Assembly: GCF_014636495.1 (NCBI RefSeq)
Contig: NZ_BMEM01000004.1
Span: 35,994-99,993 of the forward strand
From: Ornithinimicrobium tianjinense
GTDB taxonomy: Bacteria; Actinomycetota; Actinomycetes; Actinomycetales; Dermatophilaceae
Direction: 5' to 3'
DNA length: 64,000 nucleotides
Below the pieces are notes generated by a model. It had not been told where the DNA came from, ran no database searches, and worked only from the letters and a program-made list of their open reading frames with translations. Below, piece by piece: positions 46,183 to 55,071 of this stretch; position 1 is the first letter of the stretch, and every line of letters starts with the position of its first letter. Position numbers and translations under genes: made by a program.

Positions 46183-47040
46183 ATGAGCACCAGCATCGTG
46201 CCGACCACCCACGAGGTCCTCGGCGTCACCTCCCTCGTCGTCCGCAACCACCAGGGCGACGTCAGCGTCACCCACCGCCCCGGCGACCCCTCGCAGCCCG
46301 ACGACGGCCGGGCCCACGTCCGGCTGCTCCACGCGGACGACCTGGAGCTGGTCGACGTCACCGTCGTCGTGGACGGCGGCAACCTCCTCGTGGAAGTGCC
46401 GCGCCAGGACGTCGGCCCCGACGGGCGGCGCCGCGGTCTCTCGCTCGGCCCCATCACCATCGGCGGGACCGGCACCTCCGTCGGCGTCGAGGTCGAGCTG
46501 CCCGCCGGCCTCCCGGTGCAGCTGCACACCAAGTACGGCAACGTCCGGGTCTCCGGCACGACCGGGGACGCCACGCTCAAGACCGGTGCCGGCAACGTGC
46601 ACCTCGAGCGTGCGCTCACCGTCGCGGTCAGCACCGGCGCGGGCGACGTGAAGATCGGCTCGTGCACCGGCGGCAGCGCCACCACGGGCACCGGCGGCGT
46701 GACCGTCCAGAGCAACGAGGGCGCGCTCCACGTCCGCACCGGCGCCGGCGACGTCAAGGTCCTGGCCAGCTCCGGCGGCGAGCTGACCGCCGCGACCGGC
46801 GCCGGTGACATCCGGGCGCACCTGCTCTCCGGCAGCGTCCAAGCGCGGAGCGGCGCCGGCGACGTCAGGGTGACCGTCCCCCGCGGCGAGCCGGTCTGGC
46901 TCGACCTCAACGCCGGCCTCGGCTCCGTCCGCAAGCAGCTCGACCCCGTCGGTGCCCCGGTCGAGGGTCAGCCTCACCTCAGCGTGCACGCCCGCACGGG
47001 CCTGGGCGACATCACGGTCCGCCACCCCGACGACGCCTGA
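46183..47040 (+). CDS. DUF4097 beta-strand repeat protein
   Basis: The 285-residue protein repeats the unit TGAGDVKI at about 20-residue intervals from residue 125 (TGAGNVHL, TGAGDVKI, TGAGDVKVL, TGAGDIRA, SGAGDVRV), forming a beta-solenoid. The N-terminal half has no signal peptide, so it is likely cytoplasmic. Its start follows an AGGAGCAG ribosome site 29 bases after the RHH gene. Function is unknown; homologues are often near ABC or signalling genes. Confidence 0.8.
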   Translation: MSTSIVPTTHEVLGVTSLVVRNHQGDVSVTHRPGDPSQPDDGRAHVRLLHADDLELVDVTVVVDGGNLLVEVPRQDVGPDGRRRGLSLGPITIGGTGTSVGVEVELPAGLPVQLHTKYGNVRVSGTTGDATLKTGAGNVHLERALTVAVSTGAGDVKIGSCTGGSATTGTGGVTVQSNEGALHVRTGAGDVKVLASSGGELTAATGAGDIRAHLLSGSVQARSGAGDVRVTVPRGEPVWLDLNAGLGSVRKQLDPVGAPVEGQPHLSVHARTGLGDITVRHPDDA

Positions 47041-47092
47041 CGCGCCGCTCGACGCCCTCGCTGCCGCTCGCGCGACGCGGAGCGCCGAAGAA

Positions 47093-47148
47093 CACACTTC
47101 CGGGATGAGTTCGTTGGAAACAACCGACGAACTCATCCCGGAAGTGTG
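47093..47148. repeat. Long palindromic intergenic repeat, copy 3
   Basis: Arms 47093-47117 and 47124-47148 pair with one mismatch around AAACAA. The outer CACACTTCC and inner TTCGTTGG match copies 1 and 2. The central stem is changed on both arms (GGGATGAG with CTCATCCC). Here it lies between convergent genes. Confidence 0.88.
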
Positions 47149-47202
47149 CGTCATGAGCTCTCAAGGGCACCCCGGCCCGGGTCACGCAGCCAGGCCTTCG
47201 CC

Positions 47203-47610
47203 TCAGGACGTGAAGAGGCAGAACGGGTGGCCGTGCGGGTCGAGCATGACCCGCACAGCAGCCTGCGGCTGGGTGCCGTGGCGCCGGGCGCCGAGCTCGA
47301 CGGCCCACGCCTCGGCCTCGTCCAGGTCGTCCACCCACAGGTCCAGGTGCGCCTGCGGCTGCTGCCGGCCGCCTTCGCTGGGCCAGGTCGGCGGCTCGTA
47401 GAGCGGGTCGTGCTCCAGGTTGACCGTCATCCGCAGCCGCCCCTCGACCGGCCGCAGCTGGGCCCACCCGGCGTCGGCGGGCTCGCCGGGCCTCGGTCCC
47501 TCCTCGGCCGCCACCCCGACGCCGAGCAGCTCGGCGTAGAACCGGGCGAGGTCGCGCGGGCGGTCCGTGCTGATCGTCACCGAGGTCGCCTCGATCCGTG
47601 GTCGTCCCAT
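47203..47610 (-). CDS. VOC (glyoxalase/bleomycin-resistance) family protein
   Basis: The 135-residue protein has a duplicated beta-alpha-beta-beta-beta fold: PRDLARFYAELLGV in the first half, ALHLDLWVDDLDEAEAWAVELGARRH in the second, and DPHGHPFCLF at the C-terminus. VOC proteins bind a metal and act on varied substrates or sequester antibiotics. It shares orientation with the ECF42 sigma gene upstream, 38 bases away. Confidence 0.85.
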   Translation of the reverse strand: MGRPRIEATSVTISTDRPRDLARFYAELLGVGVAAEEGPRPGEPADAGWAQLRPVEGRLRMTVNLEHDPLYEPPTWPSEGGRQQPQAHLDLWVDDLDEAEAWAVELGARRHGTQPQAAVRVMLDPHGHPFCLFTS

Positions 47611-47648
47611 CCCCCGACGGTATGCCGGGTGTCGCCCCCGCGCGACCC

Positions 47649-48938
47649 TCACCGCCACCCGTCGAGAGCCGCCGCCCGTCGGTGCAGGTAGCGCTGCTCC
47701 GGCAGGCTGCGCGTGAGCCCCGCCGCGGTGCGGTAGGCCTCGAGGGCCTCCCCCTCGCGGCCGGACGTCTCGAGCAGGTGGGCCCGTACCGCGTGTGTGC
47801 GGTGGTGGCGCACCATCGCGGGCAGGGCCAGCACCTCGTCCAGGACGCGCAGGCCAGCCTGGGGCCCGTGCGCCATACCGACCGCCACCGCGAGGTTGAG
47901 CGTGACGGCGGGCGAGGGGTCGAGCCGCCGCAGCATCCGGTAGAGCGCGCAGATCTGCAGCCAGTCCGTCTCCGCCGCCGCCGGCGCCTCGGCATGCACC
48001 GCGGCGATGGCGGCCTGCAGCTGGTAGGGACCCGGTCGGCCCTGCGGCAGCACCCGCTCCAGGATCTTGACGCCCTCGGCGACCTGGTCGCGGTCCCACC
48101 GGGACCGGTCCTGGTCCGCCAGCGGCACGAGCTCACCGTCGGCGTCCGTCCGCGCCGCCCGCCGCGCGTCGGTGAGCAGCATGAGCGCCAGCAACCCCTG
48201 TGCCTCCAGATGGTCGGGCACCTGGTCCGCGACGTGGCGGGCCAGCCGCACCGCCTCGGTGCTCAGGGCGACGTCCACGAGCTGTGGCCCGCCGCTCGTG
48301 GCGTAGCCCTCGTTGAAGACGAGGTAGAGCACCCGGAGCACGGCGGCCACCCGACCCGGCAGGTCCGCCTCCGCGACGTCCCCGAACCGCGCCCCCTCGG
48401 CCCGCAGCCGGGCCTTGGCCCTGCTGATCCGCTGCGCCATCGTGGCCTCGGGCACGAGGAAGCCGGACGCGACCTGCCCGGTCGTGAGGCCGGCGACGGC
48501 ACGCAGGGTAAGGGCGACCTGGGAGGGTGCGGGCAGGCTCGGGTGCGCGCACAGGAGCATCAGACCGAGCGTGTCGTCGCCGCCCGCGAGCGCCGGCAGG
48601 CCCGTGCCGTCCGCACCAGCTCTCGCCAGCACCTCCTCCTCCGGCGACGGCGCGACGCGGCGGTCGCTCGGTATGCCGTCCGCCTCGCGCCGCTCCCGCG
48701 CGGCCCGGGCGGAGCTGCTCCGCCACGCGTCGACCTGGCGGCGTGAGGCGACGCGGACCAGCCAGGCGCGAGGGTCACGCGGCAGACCCTCGGCGGGCCA
48801 CTGCGTCAGCGCGGCGAGCAGCGCCTCCTGGGCCGCGTCCTCGCTGCCCTCCAGGTCACCCGAGCGCCGCACGAGGGCGGCGAGGACGTGCGGCGCCTCC
48901 GCGCGCCATACCTCCTCGACCGCCGCGTGCCCGCTCAC
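47649..48938 (-). CDS. ECF42-type sigma factor with C-terminal TPR-like domain
   Basis: The 429-residue protein has an N-terminal region 2 (VLAALVRRSGDLEGSEDAAQEALLAALTQWPAEGLPRDPRAWLVRVASRRQVDAWR) and a region 4 (LTLRAVAGLTTGQVASGFLVPEATMAQRISRAKARL). About 200 C-terminal residues in TPR-like helical repeats follow. This layout next to a DGPF/YciI protein defines the ECF42 group. Unlike classic ECF factors it needs no anti-sigma; the C-terminal domain controls activity in studied members. GTG start chosen, eight bases after the YciI stop. Confidence 0.88.
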   Translation of the reverse strand: MSGHAAVEEVWRAEAPHVLAALVRRSGDLEGSEDAAQEALLAALTQWPAEGLPRDPRAWLVRVASRRQVDAWRSSSARAARERREADGIPSDRRVAPSPEEEVLARAGADGTGLPALAGGDDTLGLMLLCAHPSLPAPSQVALTLRAVAGLTTGQVASGFLVPEATMAQRISRAKARLRAEGARFGDVAEADLPGRVAAVLRVLYLVFNEGYATSGGPQLVDVALSTEAVRLARHVADQVPDHLEAQGLLALMLLTDARRAARTDADGELVPLADQDRSRWDRDQVAEGVKILERVLPQGRPGPYQLQAAIAAVHAEAPAAAETDWLQICALYRMLRRLDPSPAVTLNLAVAVGMAHGPQAGLRVLDEVLALPAMVRHHRTHAVRAHLLETSGREGEALEAYRTAAGLTRSLPEQRYLHRRAAALDGWR

Positions 48939-48946
48939 CGCCAGGC

Positions 48947-49339
48947 TCAGGCGTCCTCGCCGCCCGGCCACATCGCGGGGCGCAGCTCGATCGTCTCGCC
49001 GGGGACCCCGAACCTGCCCGCGATCTCGTGCGCGCGCTCCGGCGACTCGACGTCGATGAGGAAGAAGCCGGCGAGCTGCTCCTTGGCCTCGGTGTAGGGC
49101 CCGTCGGTGACCACCCGCTCGCCGTCGGACCACCGGTAGAGCCGGCTCCCGGCCGGGTCACCGAGCGCCTCAGCGCTGACCAGCTCACCCCGCTGGTGCA
49201 TCTCCCGCAGCATCGCGTCGAACTCGACGTTCTCCTGCTCGCGCTGCTCGGCGCTGCGGCCCTGGTTCTCCGGGACGAAGTCGCCGGTCGGGTGGCCCCA
49301 CGGCCGGGGGCTGGAGTGGATGAGGATGACGTACTTCAC
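48947..49339 (-). CDS. YciI/DGPF-domain protein, ECF42 partner
   Basis: The 130-residue ferredoxin-like protein reads MKYVILIHSSPRPW at the N-terminus and carries the DGPYTEAKEQLAGFFLIDVES motif that names the DGPF family. The start codon is GTG. It precedes the ECF42 sigma gene by eight bases, the usual arrangement. In the locus it occupies the position where nuoD would follow nuoC. Confidence 0.9.
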   Translation of the reverse strand: MKYVILIHSSPRPWGHPTGDFVPENQGRSAEQREQENVEFDAMLREMHQRGELVSAEALGDPAGSRLYRWSDGERVVTDGPYTEAKEQLAGFFLIDVESPERAHEIAGRFGVPGETIELRPAMWPGGEDA

Positions 49340-49429
49340 GGCTCTGCTCCTTGATCTGGGTCGTCCGCCGGGTGGCGGTTCGTCTGGGACGTCGGAGCGG
49401 AAGGGCCGTTCTCGACACCTCGGCGCGGA

Positions 49430-49993
49430 TCAGTCGCCGCGCGGGCCCCACTCGGGGTCGGGAACGCCGGGCGGGAGCAGGCGTCGGCGCGACGGGGACC
49501 GCTTGGCGGTCGAGCCCTCGCCCTCGCCCGGCTCCTTGGCCCCCGGCCACGGCTTGGAGGCGCGGGCCGCCAGGTGGAACGACTTGCGCAGCGGGGTGCC
49601 CTCGAAGCCGTCCGGCAGCAGCAGCGGCCGCAGGCCCAGCCCGGTGCCGTCGTCGAAGCCCTCGATCTCCAGGCCGAACATCTCGTGCGCCTCCCGCTCG
49701 TGCCACCCGGCGCCGGCGAAGACCCCGGTGACCGAGCCGAGCGCGGTGCCGTCCGGGACACGGGTGTGCAGCAGCACCCGCCGAAGTCCTCCCTCGGCGG
49801 CGCGGCTGACGTCCATGAGGTGGCAGACCACGTCGAGCCCGGGCCCGGGCAGGTCCTCACCGTCCGGCGCGTCCGTCTCGTCGACGGCGGCCAGCCAGTC
49901 GAAGTAGCCAAACCCTTCCGCGCGGGCGCCCCGCACGGCCCCGACCCACTCCCCCGGGGCGACGCGGCGCTCCTCGACGATCGGCTCGCTCAT
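49430..49993 (-). CDS. nuoC: NADH-quinone oxidoreductase subunit C, isolated
   Basis: The 187-residue subunit carries the 30-kDa signature GWHEREAHEMFGLEIEGFDDG ... LRPLLLPDGFEGTPLRKSFHLAARA. NuoC normally joins NuoD to build the Q-module. Here no nuoD follows: the next gene, 90 bases on, is YciI. The Arg/Pro-rich C-terminal 45 residues are an extension. The start MSEPIVEERRVAPG is chosen by homology. It is divergent from the lipoprotein gene at 50184. Confidence 0.9.
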   Translation of the reverse strand: MSEPIVEERRVAPGEWVGAVRGARAEGFGYFDWLAAVDETDAPDGEDLPGPGLDVVCHLMDVSRAAEGGLRRVLLHTRVPDGTALGSVTGVFAGAGWHEREAHEMFGLEIEGFDDGTGLGLRPLLLPDGFEGTPLRKSFHLAARASKPWPGAKEPGEGEGSTAKRSPSRRRLLPPGVPDPEWGPRGD

Positions 49994-50183
49994 GAGCCTC
50001 ACCCTACGACCAGCGAGGTTGCGGCCGCCCGACCCGGACACGTAACGTCGCTCCCCGAGGGGACGGGGAAGCCGGCGCTGTCGCGCGATCGTCACGTTCA
50101 TGCCGTGTGCTGCCCGACGGGGCGCGCCGGTGCGGGTGCCGTCCTGTCAGGACGCCAGGCACGACGACACCGAGGAGCCCACC

Positions 50184-50822
50184 ATGAAGACCTTCACCCG
50201 TTCCGCCGCACCGATGGTGCTGGCAGCGGCGCTGGCGCTGACCGGCTGCAGCCAGGGCCAGGACGACACCGCCGGGCAGGACGCCCAGGGCCAGCAGCCG
50301 CCGGCCACCCAGGCTGAGCAGGCCCCCGTCGCCCAGTCCCAGCAGCCGGCCGACGCCTCGGCGACGGTCGAGGACGTCACCGCCGACTCGGCCGCCGCCG
50401 CCGGCGTCGACCTGACCGCTGTGGATCCGCTCGCGACGGCCACCGTTCCCGCCGTCGTCGAGGGTGACGCCGACGCCACCATGGAGGTGGCCCTCCTCGG
50501 GCTGCGTCGGGACGGGAAGGTGCTCGTCGGGACCTACTCCTTCACCGTGACCTCCGACGCCCCCAACCCCGAGCCGAGGTGGATCTACCACTACCTGGGC
50601 GACCAGGGCTGGGACCCCTACCTGGTGGACACGGTCAACCTGACCCGTCACGACGTCCTCGGCAACGGTTCGGCCCAGACGGACTACCAGGGCCCGAAGT
50701 TCCTTCCCGGCCAGACCCTCTACGCCTACGCCATGTTCGCGGCCCCGGCCGAGGACGTGACCGAGATGTCCGTCAGCCTGGTCGACAGCGCCCCGGCCGT
50801 CACCGGGGTGCCGATCCAGTGA
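50184..50822 (+). CDS. Putative lipoprotein preceding an OmpA-domain gene
   Basis: The 212-residue lipoprotein has signal FTRSAAPMVLAAALALTGC (lipobox Cys22) and a Gln/Ala-rich disordered stretch (residues 23-60). A compact domain follows, containing ALLGLRRDGKVLVGTYSFTV and NPEPRWIYHYLGDQGWDPYLVDTVNL. No motif identifies it. A GAGGAG ribosome site precedes the ATG. Its stop overlaps the next gene's GTG by four bases, so the two products are probably a pair at the cell surface. Confidence 0.75.
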   Translation: MKTFTRSAAPMVLAAALALTGCSQGQDDTAGQDAQGQQPPATQAEQAPVAQSQQPADASATVEDVTADSAAAAGVDLTAVDPLATATVPAVVEGDADATMEVALLGLRRDGKVLVGTYSFTVTSDAPNPEPRWIYHYLGDQGWDPYLVDTVNLTRHDVLGNGSAQTDYQGPKFLPGQTLYAYAMFAAPAEDVTEMSVSLVDSAPAVTGVPIQ

Positions 50823-51382
50823 CCGTCACGACGCTGGTCGCCGTGGCGTTGTGGCTGTCGCAGGGCGGCCTGCCCGCCAGCGACGTCGACGAGGCCCTGG
50901 CGACGCTGTCGGACAGCGACCACGCCGCTTCCATCAGTCTCCTCGCCGACGGCATGACCATGCTCGACCCGAGCCTCACCCAGCTCGCGGAGTCGATCAG
51001 CCCCCTGGAGGCCGAGACCACCCAGGGCGAGGAGACGGTGATCTCGCTGTCGTCCGACGTCCTGTTCGAGTTCGACAGGTCGGCGATCAGCGAGACGGCC
51101 AGGAAGAAGATCGCCGAGCTCGTGGCCGACGTCCCCGAGGGCGCCACCGTGGAGATCGGCGGCCACACCGACTCCGTCTCCGACGAGGCCTACAACCAGG
51201 AGCTCTCGGAGAAGCGCGCGCAGGCGGTGGCCGACGTCCTCGCCCAGGCACGTCCCGACCTCCAGCTCGACGTCAAGGGCTACGGCGAGAGCCAGCCGGT
51301 CGCCGACAACGAGCGCGGCGGCGAGGACCACCCCGAGGGCCGCGCCCTCAACCGGCGCGTCGAGATCCGTTACGAGGGCTGA
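50819..51382 (+). CDS. OmpA-like peptidoglycan-binding protein
   Basis: The 187-residue protein has a C-terminal OmpA domain: [61 protein letters not shown] and [11 protein letters not shown] ... [10 protein letters not shown], holding the Asp and Arg that grip diaminopimelate. An N-terminal hydrophobic stretch ([14 protein letters not shown]) may export it. No lipobox. It is coupled to the lipoprotein by GTGA and overlaps nuoB's 3' end by 13 bases. Confidence 0.87.
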   Translation: MTVTTLVAVALWLSQGGLPASDVDEALATLSDSDHAASISLLADGMTMLDPSLTQLAESISPLEAETTQGEETVISLSSDVLFEFDRSAISETARKKIAELVADVPEGATVEIGGHTDSVSDEAYNQELSEKRAQAVADVLAQARPDLQLDVKGYGESQPVADNERGGEDHPEGRALNRRVEIRYEG

Positions 51383-52008
51383 GACGCGTCACCCGGGGAG
51401 CTGGGCGCCTGCGGAGCAGCGACCAGCCCCCGGGTGACCTCGCCCGCGGAGACGGGGCGATCGGCATACCTCGAGCCGTGGCGGGCCCGCGCCCGACCGG
51501 GCGTCTCGGCGGCGATCTGGCCCTGGAGCTGGACGATGCCGGCCAGCAACGCCTCGGGGCGCGGCGGGCAGCCGGGGACGTAGACGTCGACGGGGATGAG
51601 CTGGTCGACCCCCTTGGTGACGGAGTAGCTGTCCCAGTAGGGGCCGCCGGAGTTGGAGCACGCACCGAAGGAGATGACGTACTTCGGCTCGGGCATCTGG
51701 TCGTAGAGCCGCCGGATCGCCGGCGCCATCTTGTCGGTGACGGTGCCGCTGACCACCATCAGGTCGGCCTGACGCGGCCCGGGCGCGAAGGGGATCACGC
51801 CGAGCCGGATGAAGTCGTGCCGGGCGGTGGAGGCGCTGATGAACTCGATCGCGCAGCACGCGAGGCCGAAGTTGAAGACCCACAGGGAGTACTTCCGCCC
51901 CCAGTTGAGGATGACCTGGACGGCGCGGGGCGCCTTCTCCACCGGCGCGCCCAGGCGCGGGGTCGGCAGGGCGGTCGGGGTATGCCGCGCGGCCGGCTGG
52001 TCGCTCAC
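51370..52008 (-). CDS. nuoB: NADH-quinone oxidoreductase subunit B
   Basis: The 212-residue subunit has all four cysteines for cluster N2: Cys51-Cys52 in LACCAIE, Cys117 in GACSNSGG and Cys147 in [14 protein letters not shown]. The Ala/Arg-rich C-terminal extension is usual in actinobacteria. One base separates it from nuoA. Downstream of it an oppositely oriented OmpA pair, not nuoC, follows. Confidence 0.95.
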   Translation of the reverse strand: MSDQPAARHTPTALPTPRLGAPVEKAPRAVQVILNWGRKYSLWVFNFGLACCAIEFISASTARHDFIRLGVIPFAPGPRQADLMVVSGTVTDKMAPAIRRLYDQMPEPKYVISFGACSNSGGPYWDSYSVTKGVDQLIPVDVYVPGCPPRPEALLAGIVQLQGQIAAETPGRARARHGSRYADRPVSAGEVTRGLVAAPQAPSSPGDASQPS

Positions 52009-52009
52009 C

Positions 52010-52369
52010 TCACCACCACCTCAGCAGGCCGCGGCGCCAGACGTGCAGCAGCGCGACGACGAGGACGCCGATGAAGATCGCCATCTCGACGAGGCTGGCC
52101 ACCCCGAGGTCGCTGCGGAGCACGAGCGCCCACGGGAAGAGGTAGACGGCGTCGACCGCGAAGATCACGTAGAGCAGCGTGTAGACGAGGTAGCGCACGC
52201 TCCCCTGCTCCCAGCCCGACCCGACCGGGTCCACGCCGGACTCGTAGGTGGTGAGCTTGGTGCGGGTGGGGTCCGCGGGCGCGAGCAGCCGTCGGGCGCC
52301 CATGGCGGCGGCCACGAGGGCGATGCCGGCCAGGACGACCGCGGCGACGACGAGATACTCACGCATCAC
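52010..52369 (-). CDS. nuoA: NADH-quinone oxidoreductase subunit A
   Basis: The 119-residue, three-helix subunit reads [48 protein letters not shown], the NuoA signature with the conserved acidic residues and the switch cysteine replaced. It starts 29 bases after the BfaB-like gene's stop and may share its transcript. Confidence 0.93.
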   Translation of the reverse strand: MMREYLVVAAVVLAGIALVAAAMGARRLLAPADPTRTKLTTYESGVDPVGSGWEQGSVRYLVYTLLYVIFAVDAVYLFPWALVLRSDLGVASLVEMAIFIGVLVVALLHVWRRGLLRWW

Positions 52370-52398
52370 CGGTCACCCTAGCCGCTCGGTCCGACGCA

Positions 52399-53679
52399 TC
52401 AGGAGAAGTCCGGCCGCAGCGGGTAGTCCGCCTCCCCCGCTCCGCTGGTGCGGGTGGCCAGCACCTGGTGGAGCTGGATGCTGTTGCACTCGAAGTTGTA
52501 GACCGAGCCCGCCAGGTAGAGGCCCCACACCCGCGCGGTCGCCAGCCCGGCCTCCGCCACGCAGGCGTCCCAGTTGTCCCGCAGGTTGGCGCACCAGGCC
52601 GCGCACGTGCGGACGTAGTGCTGACGCAGGTTCTCCTGGTGCTGCACCTCCAGCCCGACCCGCTCGATCTCGGTGACGATCCGGCCGGACGAGGCGAGCT
52701 CGCCGTCGGGGAAGACGTAGCGCGCGACGAAGTCGGTGCGCCGCATCGGCACGTGCGCGGGGTCGGCCCAGGTGATGCAGTGGTTGAGCAGCCGGCCGCC
52801 GTCGCGCAACCGGTCGCGGAGGAAGCCGAAGTAGGCGGGGTAGTTCCTCACCCCGATGTGCTCGGTGAGCCCGATGGAGGACACGGCGTCGAAGCCGCGC
52901 TCGGTCACGTCGCGGTAGTCGCTGTGCCGGACCTCGACCCCGCTCAGCCCCTCGGCCTCGATCTTCTCCCGCGCCCACGAGGCCTGTGCCTGCGACAACG
53001 TCACCCCCAGCACGCTGACCCCGTAGTGCCGGGCGGCGTGACGCACCATCCCGCCCCAGCCGCAGCCGACGTCGAGCAGCCGCATGCCCGGCCGCAGTCC
53101 CAGCTTGCGGCAGACCAGGTCGTACTTCTCCGCCTGGGCCTCCTCCAGCGTCGCGTCGTCGCGCGGGTAGACGGCGCAGGTGTAGGTCATCGACGGCCCG
53201 AGCAGCATCTCGTAGAAGCGGTTGGAGACGTCGTAGTGATGCCTGATCGCCTCGGCGTCGCGGCGCTTCCCGTGCCGTATGCCGTGCGCCAGCTTGCGCA
53301 GCTCGCTCGGGGTCTCCAGCTCGGGCAGCTCGGGCAGCTCGGTGATCTTGACGCCCGCCTCCCGCACCACCCGCACGAGGTCAGGCAGCTCGCGCAGGCT
53401 CACCTGCGGGTTGAAGCCCGCGGTCAACCGCAGCTCGGGGTAGGGATAGGCCTCGTCCATCCCGTCCACGGTGAGGTCGCCCTGGAGGTAGGCGCGGGCG
53501 AAGCCGAGCTGCCCGGGGTGGCTGGCGATGTAGGCGAGCGCCCGCGGGCTGTGCAGCCGCACCACACGAGCGCCCTCGCCCAGGTCACCGGCGCTGGAAC
53601 CGTCGTGGGCGACGACGCCGACCCCCGCCGGCTCGCCCAGGACGTGGTGGATGGTCTCGGCCACGTTCCGTGACGTCAT
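52399..53679 (-). CDS. SAM-dependent fatty-acid methyltransferase, BfaB/UfaA1-like
   Basis: The 426-residue cyclopropane-synthase-family enzyme has HYDVSNRFYEMLLGPSMTYTCAVYPRDDATLEEAQAEKYDLVCRKL and the SAM motif LLDVGCGWGGMVRHAARHYG, plus IGLTEHIGVRNYPAYF. Paired with an FAD oxidoreductase, homologues introduce the 10-methyl branch of tuberculostearic acid: methylation of oleoyl lipids, then reduction. The ATG overlaps the upstream gene's stop by four bases. Confidence 0.85.
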   Translation of the reverse strand: MTSRNVAETIHHVLGEPAGVGVVAHDGSSAGDLGEGARVVRLHSPRALAYIASHPGQLGFARAYLQGDLTVDGMDEAYPYPELRLTAGFNPQVSLRELPDLVRVVREAGVKITELPELPELETPSELRKLAHGIRHGKRRDAEAIRHHYDVSNRFYEMLLGPSMTYTCAVYPRDDATLEEAQAEKYDLVCRKLGLRPGMRLLDVGCGWGGMVRHAARHYGVSVLGVTLSQAQASWAREKIEAEGLSGVEVRHSDYRDVTERGFDAVSSIGLTEHIGVRNYPAYFGFLRDRLRDGGRLLNHCITWADPAHVPMRRTDFVARYVFPDGELASSGRIVTEIERVGLEVQHQENLRQHYVRTCAAWCANLRDNWDACVAEAGLATARVWGLYLAGSVYNFECNSIQLHQVLATRTSGAGEADYPLRPDFS

Positions 53680-55064
53680 CGTGCACGCACCGCCTTGTCG
53701 TAGAGGGTCGGGAAGCGTCCGTGCGGGTCGTAGCGGGCCTTGACCTCGTCGAGGTGGTCCCCGCCGTACAGCGCGCGGAAGGTCTGCTCGTCGTAGAAGG
53801 CGTCGGAGTAGAGACCCTTGTGGCCACCCAGCTCGGTGACCTTGTCCTCGACGGCGCGGTTGGTGTCGCCGGGGCGGCCGTCGGGCGGGATGTCGACGGC
53901 GGACCAGAAGCCGACGTTGACGTAGTCCTCGCCTGCCCGCATCGGGTAGTGCGGCCAGGGCGAGTCCTCGCCGCGGTGGGCGCGCAGGCGGACGGGGCAC
54001 AGCCAGACCGGCTCGATCGGCACCTCGCGCAGGAACCAGCGCAGGAAGTCCGCGGTCCGGCCGAGGGGGATCTCGACGTCCTGGATCACCCGCTCCTGGG
54101 GCGGGCGTCCGCGACGACGCTGCAGCGCGGCATACCAGCCGTGCTCCTGCTCGAACCTCATGATCCGCCAGTAGACGTCGCTGCGCAGGAGCCGACGCGG
54201 CCACAGGCGCCGGACCGCCGGGTGCTGCGCGCCGAACGCGCGAGAGCACCAGAACCAGTCGGTGTCCCACCGCCACAGGTAGTCCTCGGCGGTGAGGACG
54301 TCGCGGCGACGGTGCTGGATCGAGCGGTAGTAGGGCTCAGGTCCGGTGTAGTCGCTGGGCCGCAAACCCTCGGTCGAGGTCGCCCAACGGCCGAGGGTGA
54401 GGTAGGCCTCCTGCGCGGAGAACACCACGCCGTCGAGGAAGTCCACCGGGGTCCCGTCGTGCTGGCGGGTCGACATGATCTGCCCGACGGTCGCGCTGAC
54501 CTCGTCCAGGTCGCGGAAGCGGTGGTGCTCGACGACGACGTAGGGACTGGTGCGCTCCAGCTCGATGACGAGGCCCAGCGTGTAGCCGAGGGTGCCGTAG
54601 GAGTTGGCCAGCGAGCGGTGCAGGTCCGCGTGCTCCCCGTCCGGGGCGGCGGTGACGACCTGCCCGTCACCGGTGAGGACGTCGGCCTCGACCACCGACT
54701 CGTGGGGCAGCCCGTTGCGGAAGGAGGTGGACTCGATGCCGAGCCCGACGACGGCGCCGCCGATGGTGATCGTCCGCAGCTGCGGCACCACGAGCGGCAT
54801 GAACCCGTGCGGCAGGAGCTCGTCGACGAGGCGTTCGTAGGTCGTCAGGCCCCCGACCCGGGCCAGGCCGGCCTCGCGGTCGAGGGCGAAGACGCCCTGG
54901 CAGGCGGACAGGTCCAGCCGGGGCGCGGCCTGCTCGGCACGGTTGCGGAAGAGGTTGGAGGTGCGCTTGGCGAGGCGGACCGGCCCGCCCGGCGGCAGTG
55001 CGGCATACGACTCCTGAGCGGAGCGCAGCGCGGCCTCGTAGGCGGGCGTGCGGGGCGGGCCCAT
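53676..55064 (-). CDS. FAD-binding oxidoreductase, BfaA-like
   Basis: The 462-residue flavoprotein has an FAD-binding type 4 domain (LTTYERLVDELLPHGFMPLVVPQLRTITIGGAVVGLGIESTSFRNGLPHESV) and a long C-terminal domain ending LDEVKARYDPHGRFPTLYDKAVRAR. In mycobacteria and related genera this oxidoreductase reduces the 10-methylene intermediate made by the paired methyltransferase. The ATG at MGPPRTPAY is eight bases after the ArfC stop, so arf, bfaAB and perhaps nuoAB form one transcription unit. Confidence 0.85.
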   Translation of the reverse strand: MGPPRTPAYEAALRSAQESYAALPPGGPVRLAKRTSNLFRNRAEQAAPRLDLSACQGVFALDREAGLARVGGLTTYERLVDELLPHGFMPLVVPQLRTITIGGAVVGLGIESTSFRNGLPHESVVEADVLTGDGQVVTAAPDGEHADLHRSLANSYGTLGYTLGLVIELERTSPYVVVEHHRFRDLDEVSATVGQIMSTRQHDGTPVDFLDGVVFSAQEAYLTLGRWATSTEGLRPSDYTGPEPYYRSIQHRRRDVLTAEDYLWRWDTDWFWCSRAFGAQHPAVRRLWPRRLLRSDVYWRIMRFEQEHGWYAALQRRRGRPPQERVIQDVEIPLGRTADFLRWFLREVPIEPVWLCPVRLRAHRGEDSPWPHYPMRAGEDYVNVGFWSAVDIPPDGRPGDTNRAVEDKVTELGGHKGLYSDAFYDEQTFRALYGGDHLDEVKARYDPHGRFPTLYDKAVRAR

Positions 55065-55071
55065 GGCCTCA

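Noticed and set aside
45644-49339. Hidden or frameshifted nuoD between nuoC and nuoH
   Set aside because: All frames were read for NuoD features (about 430 residues, the HRGxEK and quinone-site motifs). The DNA is filled by other well-supported genes and no fragment was found.
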